A stretch of DNA of 43,658 nt, taken from positions 1 through 43,658 of the forward strand of contig WQUY01000014.1 in the NCBI GenBank assembly GCA_009781855.1. Direction: 5' to 3'. Below the pieces are notes generated by a model that searched no databases, was not told where the DNA came from, and worked only from the letters and a program-made list of their open reading frames with translations. A program made the position numbers and the translations under genes. Shown here piece after piece: positions 9,013-16,591 of this stretch. Every line of letters begins with the position of its first letter. Within the stretch, counting starts at the first letter, position 1. The DNA comes from Oscillospiraceae bacterium (GTDB taxonomy: Bacteria > Bacillota > Clostridia > Oscillospirales > Oscillospiraceae).

Positions 9013-10500
9013 TTATCTATGAAACAACCTCTTGTTTTGATAGACCGGCTCACAAGTGATATTGACACCCAACTGACGGAAAACACTGATATCAACTTGA
9101 GATAAGATAACTGTTGAGTGCGCTTCCGAATTCATAAGCTTTGGAAGCTGTTCAAGTACAAGCTCAGCCATAGGGTTTGTCGCAGTGCTGATTGCGAGTG
9201 ATATAAGCACCTCATCCGTATGCAGCCTTGGGTTTTCATTGCCCAGATATCCTACTTTCAACCTTTGAATCGGCTCAATCACAACAGGTGAAATGAGTGG
9301 AACTCTGTCGTCAATGTCTGCTAGGTACTTTAATGAATTGAGCAATGCTGCAGAGGATGCCCCTAATAGTTCAGAGGTTTTCCCAGTGATTATATGTCCA
9401 TCCGGCAGGGTTATCGCAATACAGGGACCTCCGGTCTGCGCAGCCCTTTCAAGCGCTGGTGAAACCGGCGCTCTGTCACTCGCCGTAAGCTCTGAGTTTT
9501 TCATAAGAAGTTCAAGCTTTGTAAGTGCCGATTTTTGAACATTACCTTTTACATAATCCAGCTGTGTATAAAAGTACCTGCGAATGATTTCCTGTTTTGA
9601 GGCCTCAGCGCAAATTTCGTCGTCAATACAAAATCCAGTCATATTGACACCCATATCGGTAGGGGAGAGGTAGGGACTTTCTCCCCAGATCCGCGTGAAC
9701 ATCGCATTAAGTATCGGAAAAACTTCGATGTCCCGGTTATAGTTTACCGCAGATTCGCCATATGCTTCAAGATGAAATGGGTCAATCATATTTACATCGT
9801 TTATGTCGGCGGTCGCTGCCTCATAGGCAAGGTTTATCATATGTTTGAGCGGAATGTTCCAAATTGGAAAAGTCTCAAATTTTGCATATCCGGCCTTAAC
9901 TCCGCGTTTGTATTCGTGATAAAGTTGAGAAAGGCAGGTGACCATCTTGCCGCTGCCCGGCCCCGGAGCTGTTATCACAACCAAAGGTCGCGTAGTTTCA
10001 ATAAAGTCGTTGTTCCCATAGCCCTCATCGCTCAAAATGAGTTGAATGTTAGAGGGATAGTCTGAACCGGGAATATAGTGGATGACATATACTGTGATTC
10101 CAAGGCTTTCCAGATAAAGCTTGAATTTGTCCGCCGCTGGCTGTCCGACATATTGGCTGATGACAACACTTCCAACGTACAGTCCATTCATACGAAATTC
10201 ATCTATCAGTCGCAATACATCGTCGTCATAGGCAATGCCTGTATCGCCTATTGCCTTGTTTGAGTTAATATCGGATGCATTAATTGCAATAACTATTTCA
10301 GCCTTGTCTGCAAGAGTTTTCAGCAGTTGAACTTTTGCATCGGGTCTATATCCCGGCAAAACCCTCGCCGCATGGTAATCGTCGAAGAGTTTTCCTCCAA
10401 ATTCAAGGTAAAGTTTGTTTTCAAACATTTCTATCCGTTCAAGTATTTTCTCAGATTGCAGTTGCAAATACTTCTCGCTGTCAAACCCCACCGTATACAC
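9013..10500 (-). CDS. DUF1846 (UPF0371) family protein
   Basis: A 495-residue protein of full family length, recognised by FDSEKYLQLQSEKILERIE at the start, FGGKLFDDYHAARVLPGY near 35 and ITAPGPGSGKMVTCLSQLYHE near 180 (a P-loop-like glycine-rich turn). FPIWNIPLKHMINLAYEAATADI follows near 220. A mobile C-terminal half ends in VYQNKRLFHR. The function is unknown; members have a Rossmann-like core and are common in anaerobic Firmicutes. The start is GTG 10500, with AGGAG about 7 nt upstream. It is transcribed away from the tRNA-Leu gene and precedes divIC on the same strand, with 186 bp between. Confidence 0.85.
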   Translation of the reverse strand: MYTVGFDSEKYLQLQSEKILERIEMFENKLYLEFGGKLFDDYHAARVLPGYRPDAKVQLLKTLADKAEIVIAINASDINSNKAIGDTGIAYDDDVLRLIDEFRMNGLYVGSVVISQYVGQPAADKFKLYLESLGITVYVIHYIPGSDYPSNIQLILSDEGYGNNDFIETTRPLVVITAPGPGSGKMVTCLSQLYHEYKRGVKAGYAKFETFPIWNIPLKHMINLAYEAATADINDVNMIDPFHLEAYGESAVNYNRDIEVFPILNAMFTRIWGESPYLSPTDMGVNMTGFCIDDEICAEASKQEIIRRYFYTQLDYVKGNVQKSALTKLELLMKNSELTASDRAPVSPALERAAQTGGPCIAITLPDGHIITGKTSELLGASSAALLNSLKYLADIDDRVPLISPVVIEPIQRLKVGYLGNENPRLHTDEVLISLAISTATNPMAELVLEQLPKLMNSEAHSTVILSQVDISVFRQLGVNITCEPVYQNKRLFHR

Positions 10501-10618
10501 TGAATCACTCCTGTCAATATTTGTTCAACCACCCCGAATCATTCTAAATTATGGCATTGTTAATGTCAAGCTTACAGCGTCTTTTTTGATTGGATTCTTG
10601 TGTAACATTACTTTCTGA

Positions 10619-10648
10619 TTGACAAACCAAGCGCTACCGTGCTATATT
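10619..10648 (+). promoter_or_regulatory. Promoter of tRNA-Leu
   Basis: TTGACA (10619-10624) and TATATT (10643-10648) are separated by 18 nt and lie about 30 nt before the mature tRNA 5' end. The -35 is a perfect consensus, fitting a highly expressed stable RNA. Confidence 0.75.
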
Positions 10649-10678
10649 ATGTCCTGCTTGCAAACAAAATAAATATAT

Positions 10679-10766
10679 GCGCGGGTGGTGGAATTGGCAG
10701 ACTCGCTAGATTCAGGTTCTAGTGTCCAATACGGACGTGCGGGTTCAAGTCCCGCCCCGCGCACCA
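10679..10766 (+). tRNA. tRNA-Leu (anticodon CAG)
   Basis: An 88-nt class II tRNA with encoded CCA. The acceptor stem pairs GCGCGGG with CCCGCGC before ACCA. The D-arm region is GGTGGAATTGGCAGAC. The anticodon stem CTAGA/TCTAG closes the loop TTCAGGT, giving CAG, which reads the Leu codon CUG. A long variable arm (TGTCCAATACGGACG) is diagnostic of Leu/Ser/Tyr. The T-arm is GCGGGTTCAAGTCCCGC. The gene has its own promoter and terminator. It marks the edge between core genes to the left and the accessory region to the right. Confidence 0.97.
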
Positions 10767-10769
10767 AGC

Positions 10770-10806
10770 AAAAAACGCTGTAGTTGCAATGACTATGGTG
10801 TTTTTT
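10770..10806 (+). terminator. Rho-independent terminator of tRNA-Leu
   Basis: The stem AAAAAACGCTGTAGT pairs with ACTATGGTGTTTTTT over 15 positions (three G-U wobbles) around the loop TGCAATG. It ends in a six-T run directly after the tRNA. Confidence 0.85.
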
Positions 10807-10892
10807 GTATTTGTGTGCTAACATCGGCGAAAATACCGATTTCAAAGCTTGTGCTTCTGGTCCAGGGGCGCATTTCAGTTCTATTAAGAATG

Positions 10893-10930
10893 AATCCGAA
10901 CCTTCCGCCAATAGGCTACAGATTCGGATT
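10893..10930 (-). terminator. Possible terminator hairpin after hicB
   Basis: AATCCGAACC (10893-10902) and GATTCGGATT (10921-10930) form a 10-bp stem with one mismatch, about 44 bp past the hicB stop on the minus strand. There is no clear U-tract, so termination is tentative. Confidence 0.35.
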
Positions 10931-10973
10931 GTTCAGCTATTTAGGCCAGTTTTCAATTCTTTAGCACTTTATA

Positions 10974-11318
10974 CTACATACTCAGCTTATACTGCGTATA
11001 CTGATTAAGCGATACGCCCTCTCTTTCAGCCTCTTCAGCAAGTCGGCGGTGAAGTGTTCTTGGCAGTCTAACAACGAATTTTCCACTGTATTTATCCGGC
11101 TCTAACGGCTTTGGTACAGGAAGCCCTGCTTCAAGCTTCGTTTCAATCCAACCCTCCATTGCTTCACGAATGTTCGTGTGCGCTTCTTCCAATGTCACAC
11201 CATCACTCATACAGCCGTCCAGCTCCTGAATGGTCGCAAAATAATACGCACCGCTGTCATCTTTAACATGCCGAATGACAATATTGTACGGCAATTCCAT
11301 ATATTCTTGTGCGGTCAT
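10974..11318 (-). CDS. hicB: HicB family antitoxin
   Basis: A 114-residue antitoxin that neutralises HicA and usually represses its own promoter. The N-terminal HicB fold reads YNIVIRHVKDDSGAYYFATI then QELDGCMSDGVTLEEAHTNI (about residues 12-55). It is followed by a ribbon-helix-helix DNA-binding segment (GKFVVRLPRTLHRRLAEEA then EREGVSLNQYTQYKLS, about 80-113). A GTG 9 nt upstream also opens the frame, but GGAGG abuts it; ATG 11318 is 8 nt from that site. It follows hicA with an overlapping leader. The toxin is frameshifted (see hicA), so this may now be an antitoxin without a full toxin. Confidence 0.9.
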   Translation of the reverse strand: MTAQEYMELPYNIVIRHVKDDSGAYYFATIQELDGCMSDGVTLEEAHTNIREAMEGWIETKLEAGLPVPKPLEPDKYSGKFVVRLPRTLHRRLAEEAEREGVSLNQYTQYKLSM

Positions 11319-11334
11319 GTGTTCCACCTCCCGA

Positions 11335-11365
11335 CTATTTTTCTCCGATGCGCTCTAGCAGTTCA
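11335..11365 (-). pseudogene. hicA: Displaced C-terminal tail of hicA (+1 frame)
   Basis: In the +1 frame relative to hicA, the codons after the AAAA run encode KYLIIDELLERIGEK and a TAG at 11335-11337. This helix closely resembles the usual HicA C-terminus (a PLK-x-(Y/H)-x-(I/V)-x-(D/E)-(L/I)-L-x-RIG pattern). It would end just before the hicB ribosome binding site. It is read as the original end of the toxin, cut off by a one-base change. Confidence 0.7.
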
Positions 11366-11557
11366 TCAATAATAAGATATTTTCAATGGGGCTTTCATGG
11401 TTATCAAGTCGCCTTGGTTGTTGAGATAGTGGCGATGCGATCCTTTTTGCCGTTTGAAGTCATACCCATATGCAGCGAGTACCTTCTCTGCTTCTTCCAA
11501 CCGTATCCCACGAGGTTGATTTTTCATCTTTTCTATTATCTTTTTTACAGGCGGCAT
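11366..11557 (-). CDS. hicA: HicA family toxin, frameshifted near C-terminus
   Basis: A 63-residue frame with the HicA mRNA-interferase fold: MPPVKKIIEKMKNQPRGIR, an AEKVLAAYGYDFKRQ helix-strand, and the active-site GSHRHY (catalytic His) near residue 40, followed by GDLITMKAPLK. The frame then diverges into ISYY-stop. The +1 frame continues with the expected C-terminal helix to 11335. One extra A in the TTGAAAATA run, or loss of two, would explain this; programmed +1 frameshifting is less likely. HicA toxins cleave mRNA as small monomers, so losing the last helix may inactivate it. A promoter with an overlapping dyad lies upstream (11581-11609). A sequencing error cannot be excluded. Confidence 0.75.
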   Translation of the reverse strand: MPPVKKIIEKMKNQPRGIRLEEAEKVLAAYGYDFKRQKGSHRHYLNNQGDLITMKAPLKISYY

Positions 11558-11580
11558 AATTTATCACATCCTACAAACAA

Positions 11581-11609
11581 ATAGTATCATATATAGTACT
11601 ATTCGTCAA
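11581..11609 (-). promoter_or_regulatory. hicAB promoter with overlapping operator dyad
   Basis: On the minus strand TTGACG (11604-11609) and TACTAT (11581-11586) are 17 nt apart. ATAGTA (11581-11586) and TACTAT (11597-11602) form an inverted repeat that covers the -10 and spacer. This suits self-repression by the ribbon-helix-helix HicB. Confidence 0.6.
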
Positions 11610-11657
11610 GGCTAATATACTTTTTCAGTTTCCCAAAAAACAAATGGGTGTTATTGT

Positions 11658-12188
11658 TCATAGGCTCATTGCAAATCCGTACTGTTTTGACAGCCACGCG
11701 AAAACTTCGGTTCTGTTTTCAACCGTTACTTCCCGCACCTCTACATGGGTATGAGCGCGTATCGTGTCGAGAAATTCCGTCCGTTTAGGTTTTATTACGC
11801 CTAATATCGGGACGTTGCCAGAAATATGCCTCATTACAGCCTGCTGAAAAAATACTGATTTTGATTCCAGAACACCAAGTTCGTCCATTATGACAAGCTC
11901 GCGCTTGCCAGAATTATTGAGTATCTCGCATCCTTTCACGTCGAAGATACTTATCATATCTTCGGTCATGATAATTTGGGATCCGGCATTTCGTGTAACG
12001 AGATGCATTTCGTCGGAACATATACTCGTGCTGTATGCTGAGAGGTACATACTGCGGTTTCCACCGTTATCCGATTCACAATAAGTCATAAACCCGTCGG
12101 CTGACAAGCCAGACTGCAAAAGAAATCTCCGTATTATAGTCGATTTGCCGACCTGTATTTCACCTGTTAGAAAAATATGTTTTTTCAA
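11658..12188 (-). CDS. THEP1-type nucleoside-triphosphatase / nucleotide kinase-like protein
   Basis: A 176-residue P-loop protein. Walker A is GEIQVGKST (residues 9-17), followed by LSADGFMTYC, which resembles the GFxT segment of the THEP1/DUF265 family. A Walker B strand LVIMDELGVLE lies near 100 and the second half carries ILGVIKPKRTEFLD. Family members hydrolyse NTPs or act as nucleotide kinases; the cellular substrate is not known. The start is TTG 12188, with GGAG about 9 nt upstream. It is divergent from the LysR gene across 142 bp. It may belong to the same metal-related island, which is inference from position only. Confidence 0.75.
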   Translation of the reverse strand: MKKHIFLTGEIQVGKSTIIRRFLLQSGLSADGFMTYCESDNGGNRSMYLSAYSTSICSDEMHLVTRNAGSQIIMTEDMISIFDVKGCEILNNSGKRELVIMDELGVLESKSVFFQQAVMRHISGNVPILGVIKPKRTEFLDTIRAHTHVEVREVTVENRTEVFAWLSKQYGFAMSL

Positions 12189-12251
12189 GTTTCTTTCTCC
12201 AAAATCATAAAATAAGTTTACAGATTATATATCCATCAGGAATATGCGTGT

Positions 12252-12280
12252 TTGCAAAACTCTATATATTAGTATATAAT
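12252..12280 (+). promoter_or_regulatory. Promoter of the LysR gene
   Basis: TTGCAA (12252-12257) and a perfect TATAAT (12275-12280) are 17 nt apart, about 50 nt before the LysR start. A minus-strand TATAAT (12224-12229) for the divergent NTPase is also present but lacks a convincing -35. Confidence 0.65.
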
Positions 12281-12330
12281 GCGGTACTTAGCATGTATGC
12301 AGATAAGCCCTGTTGCTCACTGGAGGTTAT

Positions 12331-13200
12331 ATGGAGCTCATTCAAATCAGATATTTTATCACAGCCGCACAATTTCAAAATCTGTCAAAAGCCGCGCACA
12401 TCCTGCACATCACGCAACCGGCATTGTCGAAAAGCATAGCCAAGTTGGAAGATGAGCTGGGCGTTTGCCTTTTTGACCGTTCAGGCAAAAAAATAACCCT
12501 CAATGAGCGCGGCGAAAAATTTCTTGACTATGCGATAACCTCATTACAGGAACTGGATGACGCGGTTGCGGCTGTAAAAAGCCAGACCCCAAGTCCGGCT
12601 CTTTATTTCGGACTGCTTCACTACAGTGAAAAGTTTTTGCACTGCCTTGGAGCTTTTTCAAAGGAGAACCCTAACGTCAGTTTCCATCTGGAACAATTAG
12701 ATATGGCTTCCCACAATATCGACACCAACGAGTTTGACATGCTCCTCTACCCTCAAAGCCCGTTGTTTCACAAATACAAGGGATATATGATATATTCCGA
12801 CCCATATTTTCTGGCTGTGCATAAATCTAATCCGCTAGCGTGTAAGGGCTCTATCCAGCTCAGCGATGTGTCCGAGCAAACAATAATCTTTTTAAAGCAT
12901 GGCAATAAGCTGTTTGATTTGCCGTATCACCTGTGTGTAAGTTTGGGTATCCACGTAAACGACGGCATGTTTACAAACAACTACGAAACCCAAAGATGGC
13001 TTGTCTCAAACAATCATGGCTCCGGCTTTGTGTCACAGGGCAGCACGTCCAGTTATGCCACAGACCCGGATATCGTGCTTTTACCTGTATCTGACAAAGG
13101 GCTTAGCCAGGACATAATGATTGGTTTTAAAAGGCAAAAGCATCTCAGCGCCGATGGAAAACGTTTCGCTGATTTTGTACGAGCGTATTTTGGAATATAG
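12331..13200 (+). CDS. LysR family transcriptional regulator
   Basis: A 289-residue LysR-type regulator of normal length. The winged helix-turn-helix occupies residues 1-60, with MELIQIRYFITAAQFQNLSK, AAHILHITQPALSKSIAKLE and DELGVCLFDRSGKKITLNE. The periplasmic-binding-protein-like effector domain follows (about 88-289) and is more divergent. GGAGG lies 4-5 nt before ATG 12331; the earlier in-frame TTG would overlap that site. It converges on the DUF364 gene with 39 bp between stops. A LysR-type T-N11-A dyad upstream of the transporter operon at 19844-19860 suggests it may control that operon. The inducer is unknown. Confidence 0.9.
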   Translation: MELIQIRYFITAAQFQNLSKAAHILHITQPALSKSIAKLEDELGVCLFDRSGKKITLNERGEKFLDYAITSLQELDDAVAAVKSQTPSPALYFGLLHYSEKFLHCLGAFSKENPNVSFHLEQLDMASHNIDTNEFDMLLYPQSPLFHKYKGYMIYSDPYFLAVHKSNPLACKGSIQLSDVSEQTIIFLKHGNKLFDLPYHLCVSLGIHVNDGMFTNNYETQRWLVSNNHGSGFVSQGSTSSYATDPDIVLLPVSDKGLSQDIMIGFKRQKHLSADGKRFADFVRAYFGI

Positions 13201-13239
13201 AACGAGATATCATACGATTTTCTCTAATTTCCCAAGTTT

Positions 13240-14007
13240 TTATCGAATATTTTCTGCGCGATAATTTATTTTCTGCCCGGTAGAATGTATATTGCCGCCA
13301 TAGCCAAGGCATATATTTTTCGCGGCATCAATGTTTTTCACCACAAAGCCGGCAATGTCGTTTACTCCGTACCGATGCAAAATTGGCGTGACAGGCGCTG
13401 CCATACCGACAATTGTGACGTGCGCACCGGAGGCACACAACTTTAGAAACCGCGGCAATGATTTTTCAACGAGCGTGAAGGAGGCAATAAGTACATACTC
13501 GCTATTAGGTATTAGATAATCAGCCGCCTGCTCAGGATAATCTCCCTCTTGGGGATAGAATTTTTCCACGACAGACAAATTACATATGGGTGCTAAAAGC
13601 TGGTCAATGTATGGAAAATGTCCGATTGTCGTGACGTTTTTCCCTTTCATCTCGCGTTGGAGTGTGATGAAAGGGTCGGCAGAGCGATCCTCTGCTTGCA
13701 CCGCGTCTGATATATTGAGCCCTAGCGCACGCAAGCGTGTAATATCGTTGTACCAAGCGTTTATAGCCGCAATACCCAAGTTTGCTTCCTCAAATGACCA
13801 AGATTTTGCACACTCGGCAAGTTCACGCAACGGCATCCCGATTGACTTATTGGTCATTTCCGGCGCACGCCATGTTTCGTCAGCTTTATTGCTTACACCT
13901 ATACCCGCTCCAGAGCACACATATGTACCGCCCACACCGCAGGCCATATCGTCAACAATGGCCTCAGGCGGTATGCCCGCGATTAGTTCGTCATATAGTT
14001 CCCACAT
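13240..14007 (-). CDS. DUF364 / DUF4213 putative heavy-metal chelation protein
   Basis: A 255-residue protein. The start MWELYDELIAGIPPEAIVDD and the GVGGTYVCSGAGIGVSN region form the DUF4213 (enolase-like N-terminal) part. The C-terminal half (KNVTTIGHFPYIDQL, then a Rossmann-like ITLVE...GAHVTIVGMAAP) fits DUF364. The structure of a Desulfitobacterium member showed this two-domain fold with a cleft proposed to bind heavy metals; the biological role is open. ATG 14007 has GGAGGG 9-10 nt upstream, and the longer frame would overlap the ATPase gene. Here it is the last gene of an importer operon, 4 bp after the ATPase, which supports intracellular metal handling. Confidence 0.82.
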   Translation of the reverse strand: MWELYDELIAGIPPEAIVDDMACGVGGTYVCSGAGIGVSNKADETWRAPEMTNKSIGMPLRELAECAKSWSFEEANLGIAAINAWYNDITRLRALGLNISDAVQAEDRSADPFITLQREMKGKNVTTIGHFPYIDQLLAPICNLSVVEKFYPQEGDYPEQAADYLIPNSEYVLIASFTLVEKSLPRFLKLCASGAHVTIVGMAAPVTPILHRYGVNDIAGFVVKNIDAAKNICLGYGGNIHSTGQKINYRAENIR

Positions 14008-14011
14008 TTTG

Positions 14012-15013
14012 TTAACCCTCCAGTCGTTCGCCCGCGCGAAGTTTTGTGCGGGCGTTTCCAAGCAGCATATCCATTTCCTGAAACGCGTGCAAGCTTTCTT
14101 TTTCGCGTACCGATGTCTCCAAAATTTTATAAATCCCACCGTTGCGGATAATGATGCGTAAATCCGCGCCAAGCGCGAGTAATGGGTCATGCGTTGAAAT
14201 AAGAACAATTTTTTCACGCCTCATAAGAATATCAACCGCGTTGCGGCGGTCAACGCCCGCGTTTTCTATCTCGTCAATCAGCACGATGGGTGAAAGCGAA
14301 ATGTAGGCACAATCCGCAATCATCAGCGCACGCGACTGTCCACCGGATAACTGCGTAACTTTGGTGCCAAGCGTAAACTTTTCCCCCGCAAGACTATTTG
14401 CGCATTCAAAACATTCCTGTATCAGCGACGTTTCACTGCCACGCGAACGGCTACACATGTGCATTTCCAAGAATTCTGCAACAGAGACATCCATCACAAA
14501 GTTCATGTTCTGAGACAGCTGCGCGACGAGTTTGCCTTCCATTCTAAAACGCATATCTTCGTCCGCTTCTGCGCCGTCGATAAGCACGCATCGTTTTGTC
14601 GGGGTGTCTCCTTGCGCAAGGCACTCTATATCAGCAAGCAGGCGCGATTTGCCGGAGCCCGTCGGCCCAACTATCGCCGCCACAGAACCGGATCTTAATT
14701 GAAGCTCAGCGCTTTCGGGGTTGCCGTCCTTGTCTTGCCCCCCAATAATCGTAAGCGATGAAACTGCGCGTAAGGCATCGGCAGCCGTCATTGTTTGCAG
14801 AAAAGATGCCAGCTGCTCCGGTATCTCGAACCGCCTTAGTCCGAATTCTTCCAGCCATTCCTCACTTACTATGAGCAACGCATCCTCCAATGCTTTGTCC
14901 ATAGGTAGCGGCGGAAGATTTAGATTGTGAAAAAAGTCACGCGCGACGGGATAATCGGTGAGCAACTCTCCAACTGTCCGCGACGCAATGGTTTGCATCA
15001 GTTCATTAGTCAT
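14012..15013 (-). CDS. Stand-alone ABC-type ATPase with helical N-terminal domain
   Basis: A 333-residue soluble protein with no transmembrane segment. Residues 1-80 are helical; TVGELLTDYPVARDFFHNL resembles the DUF1858/ScdA-N type domain but lacks its cysteine. The ABC core follows: Walker A GPTGSGKSRL near 130, signature LSGGQSRAL near 225, Walker B PIVLIDEIE near 245, and the H-loop LISTHDP near 275. The short ATPase is not a normal transporter subunit, because the operon already has a FecE-type ATPase. ATG 15013 overlaps the GTPase stop by 8 nt, with GGAGG inside that gene, implying coupled translation. Its task is unknown; it may drive metal transfer together with the GTPase and DUF364 protein. 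Confidence 0.78.
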   Translation of the reverse strand: MTNELMQTIASRTVGELLTDYPVARDFFHNLNLPPLPMDKALEDALLIVSEEWLEEFGLRRFEIPEQLASFLQTMTAADALRAVSSLTIIGGQDKDGNPESAELQLRSGSVAAIVGPTGSGKSRLLADIECLAQGDTPTKRCVLIDGAEADEDMRFRMEGKLVAQLSQNMNFVMDVSVAEFLEMHMCSRSRGSETSLIQECFECANSLAGEKFTLGTKVTQLSGGQSRALMIADCAYISLSPIVLIDEIENAGVDRRNAVDILMRREKIVLISTHDPLLALGADLRIIIRNGGIYKILETSVREKESLHAFQEMDMLLGNARTKLRAGERLEG

Positions 15014-15701
15014 GAGAACCTCCATGCTCAAAGCTCATCTTGCGCATCATACCCATTTGGAACGATTCGCCAACACGCATTTCGCCCGTGCAGTAGGAAC
15101 ACGCCGCAGCGGGCATCGAAAATCGCAGCCGTGTATCATTCAGTGTTGTAACATGACGCGCACCTGATGCAAGCTTTGCGAGCATAAACGCACCCTGCCC
15201 CGTTATGCCGTTTGCGAACAATATCTGTGCGCTGCCATTTGCCTGACGCACACCCCACGCAAATACCTCACGTTCTGCCTGCGACACGATATCTCCTTTT
15301 GTAATGACTACAATATCTGCGAATTTCAGCATAGGCCCTATTTTGCGCGGTGTGTGAACACCGGAAAGGCAATCGATAACACACACGCTCATGATACCTA
15401 CTATATGCGGGCTGCATCTGTTGCACAGCCCCGCACTTTCAGTCACAAGATAATCCAGCTTCCGCTGTAATCCCCATTTTACGCCATCCTCCACGTTGTT
15501 TACGAAAAAATGGTCAGGGCAGAACTTTCCGGAAAATCCGACTTCTACAAGAATCCCCGCTTCCTCATACCGCGTCTTGTCAAATGTTGTGAGACAATCG
15601 AATTTTATCACGCCAAGTCGCCCGTCAAGGCATTCGGCAAGACGTGTTATAACAGCTGTCTTGCCGGATGACGGCGGCCCCGCAACGGTAAGTAGTTTCA
15701 T
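15006..15701 (-). CDS. HypB/CobW-like GTPase (putative metallochaperone)
   Basis: A 231-residue P-loop protein of the SIMIBI type. Walker A is GPPSSGKTAVITRL (residues 8-21). A switch region KFDCLTTFDKTRYEEAG follows, then ESAGLCNRCSPH near 90 and the NKxD-like element VITKGD near 135. The C-terminal ACSYCTGEM near 205 holds a CxxC that could bind metal. HypB, UreG and CobW relatives deliver nickel, cobalt or zinc to enzymes. The start is ATG 15701 with AAGGA about 11 nt before it. It lies 6 bp after the methyltransferase and is translationally coupled to the ATPase. It forms a compact trio with the ATPase and DUF364 protein. The metal is not determined. Confidence 0.78.
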   Translation of the reverse strand: MKLLTVAGPPSSGKTAVITRLAECLDGRLGVIKFDCLTTFDKTRYEEAGILVEVGFSGKFCPDHFFVNNVEDGVKWGLQRKLDYLVTESAGLCNRCSPHIVGIMSVCVIDCLSGVHTPRKIGPMLKFADIVVITKGDIVSQAEREVFAWGVRQANGSAQILFANGITGQGAFMLAKLASGARHVTTLNDTRLRFSMPAAACSYCTGEMRVGESFQMGMMRKMSFEHGGSHD

Positions 15702-15707
15702 TCTTTG

Positions 15708-16577
15708 TTATTCCTTCTCATTGACGTTCCACCAAATTAGAGCGCTTTTAGTGCGAATATTCTCCGTAAATACGCCATCTACTGTCACGGTTTCTAAATA
15801 TGCTTGCACCTTTTTCATCATCTCTGCATCAGGCTCCTTGCTGCGATCCAGCAACGCGGCATACTCTCGTGCAGAGGTGTCATCCAGTGTATGAGCATAA
15901 CTGCTGTCTGTATCCATATAAACCACTCTGGGGTAATATCCCATAAGCGCTATTACCGCATAGGTGCAAATAATTGAGTTTGTATTAATAGATGTTTCCC
16001 ACTCATAGCCCATCAAGGCGCGGCGCATATTGTCCAACAATTCATTTTTTCGATAGGCATACATACGATTAAAGCAATAGGCTTTGCTCATAGCAGAAAT
16101 TTTTAGCATAGATTCATAGTTACCCACAATCGGGCATAGCGAAGAGAAAACCAAATCAAATTTCTTTTCCCAACCCATTTCCTTTGGATCAATGTCTTGA
16201 AAAGGCGCACTGACAAATGAAATATTGTCACGGCCGGCTTTTTTTGCGTTTTCTTTCGCATAAATAAGCATATTGTCGCTAAAATCCAATGCTGTAACAT
16301 GACCGGCTGTCTTCGCAAAACTAGCGACAAATTTTCCGGGACCACAGCCGATATCAATGACCTCGGCACCCTTAAACAGCATCCCCTCATCCAACAGTAA
16401 TTTTTCAATATAGTTAATGATGTCCAGGTCGGTTTCACCTTTGATTACCGTTTTCTCCCAAAATCCTGCACGTTCATCCCAAAAGGTTTTATTGTGCGAG
16501 ACACTGTCATTTTTTGTCTTTCCACTTTTCCAATGGTCGATAAAAAGCTGCAAATTAAGTTCTTTATGGTCATTCAT
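15708..16577 (-). CDS. Class I SAM-dependent methyltransferase
   Basis: A 289-residue methyltransferase. After a short N-terminal part (FWDERAGFWEKTV near 35) comes the SAM-binding motif I VIDIGCGPGKF near 75, motif II ALDFSDNMLIYAKENA and a motif IV-like FDLVFSSLCPI near 145. The C-terminal 100 residues are specific and not recognised. ATG 16577 has AAGGAG 9 nt upstream and follows the ABC ATPase by 14 bp, so it is in the importer operon. A role in modifying the imported chelate or a corrinoid-like ligand is possible, but nothing in the sequence names the substrate. Confidence 0.85.
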   Translation of the reverse strand: MNDHKELNLQLFIDHWKSGKTKNDSVSHNKTFWDERAGFWEKTVIKGETDLDIINYIEKLLLDEGMLFKGAEVIDIGCGPGKFVASFAKTAGHVTALDFSDNMLIYAKENAKKAGRDNISFVSAPFQDIDPKEMGWEKKFDLVFSSLCPIVGNYESMLKISAMSKAYCFNRMYAYRKNELLDNMRRALMGYEWETSINTNSIICTYAVIALMGYYPRVVYMDTDSSYAHTLDDTSAREYAALLDRSKEPDAEMMKKVQAYLETVTVDGVFTENIRTKSALIWWNVNEKE

Positions 16578-16591
16578 TAATAAATTCTCCT

